This document shows, piece by piece, positions 31,789 through 36,615 of a DNA stretch of 36,615 bases (position 1 is its first letter; each line of letters begins with the position of its first letter). The DNA is taken from assembly GCA_013824015.1 (NCBI GenBank), contig PNNC01000093.1, positions 1 through 36,615 on the forward strand. Reading direction: 5' to 3'. Both the position numbers and the translations under genes were made by a program. The DNA is from Polaromonas sp. (GTDB taxonomy: Bacteria; Pseudomonadota; Gammaproteobacteria; Burkholderiales; Burkholderiaceae_C). The notes beneath the pieces were generated by a model, which saw only the letters and a program-made list of their open reading frames with translations, did not search any database and was not told the origin of the DNA.

Positions 31789-32153
31789 GAAATGGGGGGT
31801 TTGAGGCGGGTGCCGCCTTCAGCGCTGCTGAAGGGATGTCGGCCGGAGGGCGACTCGCCCGCGGGCGTGAATGAACCCAGGGCGCCCGACGGCCAGCTGA
31901 AAGACGCCAGCGCCAGGCACAGCTCGCAGGTGTCGCAGTCATTGCCATGTCCGGCTGCTGTCGCCGGATCGCCGGTTGCTCCGGCCGCAGCCCCGGCAAC
32001 CATGGGGCAGTCTTCCGGCATGGCCGCCGGTGTTTTCCCTTCGGACCGGGTCTGCAGCGTCTGCTGCGCCGCCATGTCCACCGCCATCGCATTGCCGACC
32101 CAGCCGCGCACCGGCAACAGGGCAATCATCAGTGCAAGCAGCAGGACACGCAT
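31785..32153 (-). CDS. Small exported CxxCxxC protein of the copper cluster
   Basis: A 122-residue protein with an N-terminal hydrophobic segment (about 1-25) that acts as a signal peptide or anchor. It has a cysteine group: C49 alone, then D-C-D-T-C-E-L-C with C73, C76 and C79. The rest is Ala/Gly/Pro-rich with scattered His and Met. Proteins of this composition (DUF2946-like) are common beside copper genes in proteobacteria, but no function is proven; metal binding by the Cys group is inference. It begins 50 bp after the CusF-like gene, and its stop codon is embedded in the inverted repeat that reaches the next gene. Confidence 0.68.
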   Translation of the reverse strand: MRVLLLALMIALLPVRGWVGNAMAVDMAAQQTLQTRSEGKTPAAMPEDCPMVAGAAAGATGDPATAAGHGNDCDTCELCLALASFSWPSGALGSFTPAGESPSGRHPFSSAEGGTRLKPPIS

Positions 32154-32203
32154 GGGGTAATGATACGGTGGCGCCGGGGAAAGTTCCGCAGCGGTACAGG
32201 GGC

Positions 32204-32491
32204 CTACGGGGCCGGCGCGATCGACAGCACGGTGTAGGCCCCATTGATCTTGTCGGCCGTGAAGCTGACCCTGTCGCCTGCTTTGACCTTGTCCAGCAAG
32301 GCCTTGTCCCGGACCTGGAACACCATGCTCATCGGTGGCATGTCCAGGTTCTTGATCTCGCCGTGCTTGAGGGTGATCTTGCCGGCCTCCCTGTCGACCT
32401 TGCGGACTTCGGCTTCCGTCGGCGAGGGGGCAGGCTGTGCGAAGGCTGTTGCTGCCAACAGGGTGGCCATCAGTGTGCTGAGGTATTTCAT
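32204..32491 (-). CDS. CusF-like periplasmic copper chaperone
   Basis: A 95-residue CusF-family protein: signal peptide to about residue 18 (A-F-A), then a small OB-fold. The ligand positions of E. coli CusF (H36, W44, M47, M49) align with H43, M51, M54 and M56 at identical spacing (8, 3, 2). So two Met ligands and the His are kept, while the Trp that caps Cu+ by a cation-pi contact is replaced by Met in MPPMSM. It should bind Cu+ (or Ag+) and deliver it to an efflux pump; the TolC-like gene upstream in the operon fits. The start has AAGGAAG upstream. Confidence 0.9.
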   Translation of the reverse strand: MKYLSTLMATLLAATAFAQPAPSPTEAEVRKVDREAGKITLKHGEIKNLDMPPMSMVFQVRDKALLDKVKAGDRVSFTADKINGAYTVLSIAPAP

Positions 32492-32509
32492 CTGTCTTCC
32501 TTGATGCGC

Positions 32510-32977
32510 TCAGGCGCGGTGATAACTTTGATAAACGCGGGTTGCCCCGCTGCGGCTGAAAAGCACCACGTCATACGGGTCCTTGCGCGTGCCGTACTCG
32601 GGGCCATCCATGCCGGGCGAGCCGACCGGCATGCCGGGCACCGACAGGCCAACGGCGGCCGGTCGTTCTTTCAGCAGGCGATGCACCTCACGGGCCGGCA
32701 CATGGCCTTCGATGGCGTAGCCACCGACCAGCGCGGTGTGGCAGGAGCCCAGCTTGTCGGGCACACCCAGCCGCTTGCGGGCGGCGCTGTTGCCGCTGTC
32801 GTGGACCTTGACATCGAAACCGTTGGCCTCCATGTGAACCACCCAGTCCTTGCAGCAACCGCAATTGGGGTCTTTCCAGACTTCGACCTGCGGCCGGGCC
32901 TGTGCCATCAGCGAGGGCGCCAGCAGCGAGGTGCCGGCCAGGCTGGCGAGGGCTTGAACAAACAATCGTTTATGCAT
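32510..32977 (-). CDS. DUF411 domain metal-binding protein
   Basis: A 155-residue exported protein with a signal peptide (about 1-25, A-Q-A) and a DUF411 domain. The signature WKDPNCGCCKDW carries C39, C41 and C42; a fourth conserved cysteine is in LGSCHTALV (about 92), followed by Y-A-I-E-G-H-V-P-A. The family, often called CopG-like, is found almost only in copper-resistance loci and binds copper through the cysteine cluster as thioredoxin-fold proteins do. AGGAG seven bases before the ATG supports the start. It lies between the cupredoxin and CusF-like genes, 18-20 bp from each, all co-oriented. Confidence 0.9.
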   Translation of the reverse strand: MHKRLFVQALASLAGTSLLAPSLMAQARPQVEVWKDPNCGCCKDWVVHMEANGFDVKVHDSGNSAARKRLGVPDKLGSCHTALVGGYAIEGHVPAREVHRLLKERPAAVGLSVPGMPVGSPGMDGPEYGTRKDPYDVVLFSRSGATRVYQSYHRA

Positions 32978-32997
32978 GATTTCTCCTGGGGTGATGT

Positions 32998-33498
32998 TTA
33001 ACGGGATGCCGCGGCGACGCTGATCTTGCCGACCATGCCGGCCTGGTAGTGGCCGGCGATCAGACAGGCAAAGTCAAATTCGCCGGCGCGGTTGAAGGTC
33101 CAGATCAGGCCGCCGGTTTTTCCCGCGCTCACGTGGGCCATGTAAGGCTCGTCGTGCGCCATGCCGGGAAATTTGACCATCATCGCGGCATGTTCATCGA
33201 GCTCCTTTTTCGTGCCGATGACCAGCTCGTGCAGCAGCTTGCCCCGGTTGCGGATGACAAAACGCACGGTCTCGCCCTGCCTGAAGCTCAGCCTGTCGGG
33301 CGAAAAACGCATGTTGTCGTCCATCGTCAGGGTCACGGTGCGGGTGACTGATCGGGCGTCACCGGCGATGCCCCATTCCTTTTGCTCTTTGGCCAGCGCG
33401 GCGGCCTTGCCGGTTTTCGGGTCGTCGCCGTGGGCCAGGCTGTGGGTGGTGGCGCCTGCGAGCAGCAGTGCGGCGAGCACAGGGAGGATTGTTTTCAT
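32998..33498 (-). CDS. Periplasmic cupredoxin-domain protein
   Basis: A 166-residue protein with a signal peptide (about 1-22, S-L-A) and one plastocyanin-like domain. The type 1 copper ligands are readable: H90 (LLHELVIG), C145 and H150 (FACLIAGH) and M155 (YQAGM), the usual H-C-H-M set. MRFSPDRLSFRQGETVRFVI is the typical first strands. It may store copper or accept electrons in the periplasm, possibly with the multicopper oxidase encoded two genes upstream. A TTG one codon before the ATG could also start translation. It resembles CopI-type proteins of copper-tolerant proteobacteria, but the exact identity is not certain. Confidence 0.88.
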   Translation of the reverse strand: MKTILPVLAALLLAGATTHSLAHGDDPKTGKAAALAKEQKEWGIAGDARSVTRTVTLTMDDNMRFSPDRLSFRQGETVRFVIRNRGKLLHELVIGTKKELDEHAAMMVKFPGMAHDEPYMAHVSAGKTGGLIWTFNRAGEFDFACLIAGHYQAGMVGKISVAAASR

Positions 33499-33516
33499 CA
33501 AGCTGTCTCTTTCGGA

Positions 33517-34104
33517 TCAGTGTTTGTGGGAGGGAGTGGCGGCCGGCGCTGCGGTGCCCACAGAACCGGTGTAGCCGCGCAGTTGCGCATAACGGGCGAT
33601 CTGCGTTGGCGTCAGCAGCGCGGTCTGCTGCAGATGTGTTTCCAGGTGCGACTTGCGCAGCAGCGCCTGCAGCCGCCCTATGTTTTCAGTGTGGGCCGCC
33701 AGCCGGGCCGCATCAATCTGGCGCGACGCAAAAGCCTGGTCCAGCCCACGTTCGGCCTGCACCAGTTGCGCGCCCAGCGCGCTGGCCTCCGCCTTGTGGC
33801 GGTTCATCAGCGTTTCGCTGGCCTGCTTCTGCTCACTGCTCAGTTCGAGTTGTGCGGCCAGTTCCAGTGTGTGCATGGGCCCCGGGTAGCCGTTGAGTTC
33901 GGCGGCCTTGGCCAGCTCCATGCCCTTGCCGGCCAGCAGGTCGGCGGTCTGGGCCGGCGACAGGGCCTTGATCTCGCGTGTCTGCTGGCCGGCATACGGA
34001 CTGGCGCTGTGCGAAGGCGCGTGAACATGTTGGGCAAATAGGCCCCCGGCCCATATAAGACAGGCGCTGCCAGCTATCAATTTGAGAGTCAATCGTGTGT
34101 GCAT
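33517..34104 (-). CDS. Spy/CpxP-like periplasmic protein
   Basis: A 195-residue exported, mainly helical protein. The signal peptide spans about residues 1-28 and ends A-Q-H. The mature part contains L-x-x-x-Q-T-A-D-L-L-A-G-K-G-M-E-L-A-K-A and long charged helices with LSSEQKQ and LTPTQIARYAQLRGY, the L-T-x-x-Q motif pair of Spy/CpxP and periplasmic heavy-metal sensor (CnrX/ZraP-like) proteins. His-rich segments (HVHAPSHS and terminal SHKH) could bind metal. AGGA five bases before the ATG at 34104 settles the start; the longer open frame overlaps copA. The signal-peptide core is encoded by a copy of the dispersed repeat. Confidence 0.85.
   Translation of the reverse strand: MHTRLTLKLIAGSACLIWAGGLFAQHVHAPSHSASPYAGQQTREIKALSPAQTADLLAGKGMELAKAAELNGYPGPMHTLELAAQLELSSEQKQASETLMNRHKAEASALGAQLVQAERGLDQAFASRQIDAARLAAHTENIGRLQALLRKSHLETHLQQTALLTPTQIARYAQLRGYTGSVGTAAPAATPSHKH
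34041..34086 (-). repeat. Dispersed AT-core repeat, copy S, inside a signal-peptide coding region
   Basis: On the minus strand the element reads CAAATTGATAGCT at the start and ATATGGGCCGGGGGCC at the end, sharing TAGCT, CGCC-TG and ATGGGC with the intergenic copies A and C. It encodes residues 7-21 (LKLIAGSACLIWAGG) of the Spy-like protein. Confidence 0.5.
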
Positions 34105-34118
34105 GGGGTTCCTGTGCG

Positions 34119-35537
34119 TCAGTGGCCGGCGTGGCCGGAAGGTTTGCGGATCTGGACCTGTGTCACCGGGCCCGCTGGGGCGGCCGGCATGGCCGGGCTG
34201 CCGGCGCGTGGACGGGCCGGCTCCGGCAGCGCGCCGGTCCATTCGTAAGCGACGGTGCCGGCCGGGTGCTGGTACCAGCCCGGGTCCTTGTAGTCGCCGG
34301 GTTTCTGGTTCTTGCGCACCTTGAGCATGCTGAACATGCCGCCCATTTCGACCGGACCGAAGGGGCCGGTGCCGGTCATCATGGGCGCGGTGTTTTCGGG
34401 GATTTCCATTTCCATCTGGCCCATGTCCGCCATGCCGCGTTCGCCCATGACCATGTAATCGGGCACGGCCTTTTGCAGCTTTTTGATCAGGCCCCGGTGG
34501 TCCACGCCGATCATGGTCGGCACATCGTGGCCCATGGCGTTCATGGTGTGGTGGCTCTTGTGGCAATGAAACGCCCAGTCGCCTTCTTCATCGGCCAGAA
34601 ACTCGATCTGCCGCATCTGGCCCACCGCCACGTCGGTGGTGACTTCGAGCCAGCGTGTCGATGTCGGCGTGGGGCCGCCGTCGGTGCCGGTCACCAAAAA
34701 CTCATGGCCATGCAGGTGGATCGGGTGGTTGGTCATGGTCAGGTTGCCCATGCGTATGCGCACCTTGTCGCCCTGGCGCACGTTGAGGGTGTCTATGCCC
34801 GGGAAGACCCGGCTGTTCCACGACCACAGGTTGAAGTCCGTCATGGTCATGATCTTCGGCGTCATGCTGCCGGGGTCAATGTCGTAGGCGTTGAGCAGGA
34901 ACACGAAGTCGCGGTCCACCTCGGCGATCAGCGGATGTCTGGTTTTCGGGTGCGTGATCCAGAAACCCATCATGCCCATGGCCATTTGTGTCATCTCGTC
35001 GGCGTGCGGGTGGTACATGAAGGTGCCGGGGCGGCGCGCGACAAACTCGTAGACAAAGGTCTTGCCGACCGGAATCGCCGGCTGGGTCAGGCCCGAGACG
35101 CCGTCCATGCCATTGGGCAGGCGCTGGCCATGCCAGTGGATGCTGGTGTGTTCGGGCAGTTTGTTGGTGACAAAAATACGGACACGGTCGCCTTCGACCA
35201 CCTCGATGGTCGGGCCGGGGCTTTGCCCGTTGTAGCCCCACATATTGGCCTTGAAGCCGGGCGCCATCTCGCGCACCACCGGCTCGGCCACCAGGTGAAA
35301 CTCCTTCACGCCCTTGTTCATGCGCCAGGGCAGGGTCCAGCCGTTGAGCGTGACCACCGGCTTGTAGGGCCGACCGGTGTTGGGCACCAGCGGCGGCATC
35401 GTGTCGGGTGTGGCCTGCAGCACCGGCTCGGGCAGGGCGGCCATGGCGACGCGGCTGACCGCGCTGGCAGCCACCGCGGTCGCTGTGGCAGCGGCTGCGC
35501 CGGCAAAAAATCGTCTGCGTTCGTTGTTGATGGCCAT
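34119..35537 (-). CDS. copA: Multicopper oxidase, CopA type
   Basis: A 472-residue periplasmic multicopper oxidase. A twin-arginine signal (R-R-R-F-F-A-G at 7-13) shows export in folded form. Copper ligands are at the expected places: HWH (134-136), HPH (176-178), HPIHLHGH (271-278) and HCHKSHH (324-330), with an axial Met at 335. It should oxidise Cu+ to the less toxic Cu2+ with reduction of O2. Several Met-rich stretches (MTQMAMGMMG, MADMGQMEME) suit cuprous-ion binding. It starts one base after the TolC-like stop and ends 14 bp before the Spy-like gene, so it is part of the copper operon. It is shorter than typical Pseudomonas CopA of about 600 residues. Confidence 0.93.
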   Translation of the reverse strand: MAINNERRRFFAGAAAATATAVAASAVSRVAMAALPEPVLQATPDTMPPLVPNTGRPYKPVVTLNGWTLPWRMNKGVKEFHLVAEPVVREMAPGFKANMWGYNGQSPGPTIEVVEGDRVRIFVTNKLPEHTSIHWHGQRLPNGMDGVSGLTQPAIPVGKTFVYEFVARRPGTFMYHPHADEMTQMAMGMMGFWITHPKTRHPLIAEVDRDFVFLLNAYDIDPGSMTPKIMTMTDFNLWSWNSRVFPGIDTLNVRQGDKVRIRMGNLTMTNHPIHLHGHEFLVTGTDGGPTPTSTRWLEVTTDVAVGQMRQIEFLADEEGDWAFHCHKSHHTMNAMGHDVPTMIGVDHRGLIKKLQKAVPDYMVMGERGMADMGQMEMEIPENTAPMMTGTGPFGPVEMGGMFSMLKVRKNQKPGDYKDPGWYQHPAGTVAYEWTGALPEPARPRAGSPAMPAAPAGPVTQVQIRKPSGHAGH

Positions 35538-35538
35538 G

Positions 35539-36615
35539 TCAATGTCCTTTGGCGTTGCTGCCGCTGGCAGCAGCGCCGGCGGCCAGGGGCGCCATGCCGG
35601 CGGAGGTCCCTGTCAGTGTGGTTTGCAGGTCGGTATCGGCCAGCCAGAAGTCGCGCTGCGCTTCGATGCTGGCATTGACCGCAGCGATGCTGGTGCGGGT
35701 GTCGGCCAGCAGCTCGAACACGCTGGAGAGCATGCCGTTGTAGCGCAGCAGCAGCTCGTTGTTGATGAATTTGCGCAGCGGCACGACTTCGTCGCGGTAA
35801 TGCAGGGCCAGGTCATGCGCGGTGCGCCAGGCGTGGTAACTTTCGCGCGCCTCGGAGCGCGCCTGGATCGCCGTTTCGCGCGCACGCGCCACCGACTGCA
35901 GGTACTGGCCCTGCGCGCGTGCATTGCTGGCACCGCCCCAGTCGAAGATGGGCAGCGGCAGCTCCAGCTCCCAGCCGCGCTTGATCTCCTTGTCTCCGGT
36001 CGCGTTGTCGAAGGTGGTGTTGCGTGAATACTTCGCGTCAAGGGCGTTGATGAACCCGGTGCTGCGGGTCAGGCCCAGGTTGTCGGCCACATAAGCGGCT
36101 TGTGCCACGCTGGCGCGCACGTCCAGACGATCGCGCAGGGCTCTGGCCTCGATGTCCGGCATCTCCGCCACTGTTTTGGGAATGTCGGGGAGGCGCTCAC
36201 TGAGCGTGAACTGCGTCTGCGCACCCCACAGGCCCATCAGGCGCGTGAGCTTTTCGCGCGCGGCATACGCTGCGTTCTGGCTGCGCGCCAGCTGCGCCGC
36301 CGCATCGGCAACAAACGCCTGCTCGCGCGCCTGGTTCAGCTTGCTCCAGTTGCCGACACGCGCCAGGCGCCGCGCGAGCTCGCCGCTGGCCTCGGCCGCT
36401 TCCTTGGCATCTTTCATGTAGCTGGCGGTCTGCTGCGCGGCGACGGCGTGGATCCAGGCCTTGCGCGTGTCGGCGGCGAGTTTGACGACTTCCTGCGCCG
36501 CCTGCAGCTTGGCCACCTGATGCTGCTGGTTCTGGTAGCTGGCGCGCCACGGCAGGGTCAGCAGGCCGATGACGTTGAAGCCGATGCCGCGTTCGATTTC
36601 CACCTTGCGGCCTTC
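35539..36615 (-). CDS. TolC-family outer-membrane efflux protein (partial, 5' end outside window)
   Basis: The last about 358 residues of an outer-membrane factor of the TolC/CusC/NodT type. The frame is open past the window edge; the GTG at 36603 is an internal valine codon, preceded in frame by E-G-R-K. Long amphipathic helices with repeats (VVKLAADTRKAWIHAVAAQQ; VGNWSKLNQAREQAFVADAA; LPIFDWGGASNARAQGQYLQ) are the two halves of the alpha-barrel. It should form the outer-membrane exit duct of a copper efflux pump. No RND pump or membrane-fusion gene is in the window; they may lie to the right. It is the most upstream visible gene of the copper operon, with copA one base downstream. Confidence 0.88.
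   Translation of the reverse strand, partial: EGRKVEIERGIGFNVIGLLTLPWRASYQNQQHQVAKLQAAQEVVKLAADTRKAWIHAVAAQQTASYMKDAKEAAEASGELARRLARVGNWSKLNQAREQAFVADAAAQLARSQNAAYAAREKLTRLMGLWGAQTQFTLSERLPDIPKTVAEMPDIEARALRDRLDVRASVAQAAYVADNLGLTRSTGFINALDAKYSRNTTFDNATGDKEIKRGWELELPLPIFDWGGASNARAQGQYLQSVARARETAIQARSEARESYHAWRTAHDLALHYRDEVVPLRKFINNELLLRYNGMLSSVFELLADTRTSIAAVNASIEAQRDFWLADTDLQTTLTGTSAGMAPLAAGAAASGSNAKGH

Noticed and set aside
33517-34566. 349-residue version of the Spy-like protein
   Set aside because: The N-terminal 154 codons overlap copA out of frame and are low complexity. A good ribosome binding site and signal peptide fix the start at 34104.
1-36615. tRNA genes, rRNA, CRISPR arrays, insertion sequences, prophage or defence genes
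   Set aside because: I looked for these and saw no tRNA-like cloverleaf ends, regularly spaced direct repeats, transposase motifs or phage proteins. A computed scan would be needed to exclude small RNAs.

Overview
The window is a high-GC chromosomal segment of a Gram-negative bacterium, most likely a betaproteobacterium of the Comamonadaceae (Polaromonas/Rhodoferax/Variovorax-like). This rests on gene content (TRAP transporters, DUF1415, DUF1631 and DUF411 proteins, a RhlE helicase beside ettA) and on short AT-core dispersed repeats. No rRNA, tRNA, insertion sequence, phage gene or CRISPR array is visible, so the taxonomic placement is inference.

Layout, left to right. (1) 1-350 is a gene-free stretch rich in perfect inverted repeats. 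(2) 349-5550 holds glyoxalase I (-), a transglutaminase-like protein (+), a PaaI-type thioesterase (-), and a marR-MFS-MATE efflux operon (+) with a perfect 14-bp palindrome over its promoter. (3) 5627-7891 (all -) holds an MgtC/SapB-DUF4010 membrane protein and a small pair, a Met/His-rich lipoprotein plus a DUF302 protein, behind an FNR-like site. (4) 7998-19253 is a divergent sugar-acid catabolic locus. The minus arm is an IlvD/Edd dehydratase, 2-keto-3-deoxygalactonate kinase, KDPGal aldolase and an SDR dehydrogenase, i.e. a DeLey-Doudoroff-type route. The plus arm is a GntR/FCD regulator, a DctQ-DctM-DctP TRAP transporter, two enolase-superfamily dehydratases, a gluconokinase and a cupin. 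A FadR-type operator lies between the arms. (5) 19331-24256 holds a Rossmann-fold oxidoreductase whose start is overprinted on the Gly/Arg-rich tail of a RhlE helicase, then ettA and a DUF1415 gene. (6) 24310-30096 holds a DUF1631 protein, an orphan TAXI-type binding protein with membrane anchors, and a P2-type cation ATPase with an FNR-like site upstream. (7) 30262-36615 (all -) is a copper-handling operon running in from beyond the right edge: TolC-like outer-membrane protein (partial), CopA-type multicopper oxidase, Spy/CpxP-like protein, cupredoxin, DUF411 protein, CusF-like chaperone, small CxxCxxC protein, an unidentified possible outer-membrane protein, an HMA-domain protein and a MerT-like membrane protein.

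The least expected observations are four. The Rossmann nucleotide-binding motif of one gene is encoded inside the RGG tail of the helicase in another frame. A roughly 45-bp dispersed repeat has two intergenic copies, and a third copy appears to supply the hydrophobic core of the Spy-like signal peptide. An inverted repeat joins the stop codon of one copper gene to the ribosome binding site of the next. A 26-codon mini-ORF is joined by ATGA overlaps to both the MFS and MATE genes. I see no clear evidence of a wholly new defence or mobile system. Apart from the overprinted helicase tail and the dispersed-repeat copies, most of the novelty is in the regulation and composition of the metal and sugar-acid loci.
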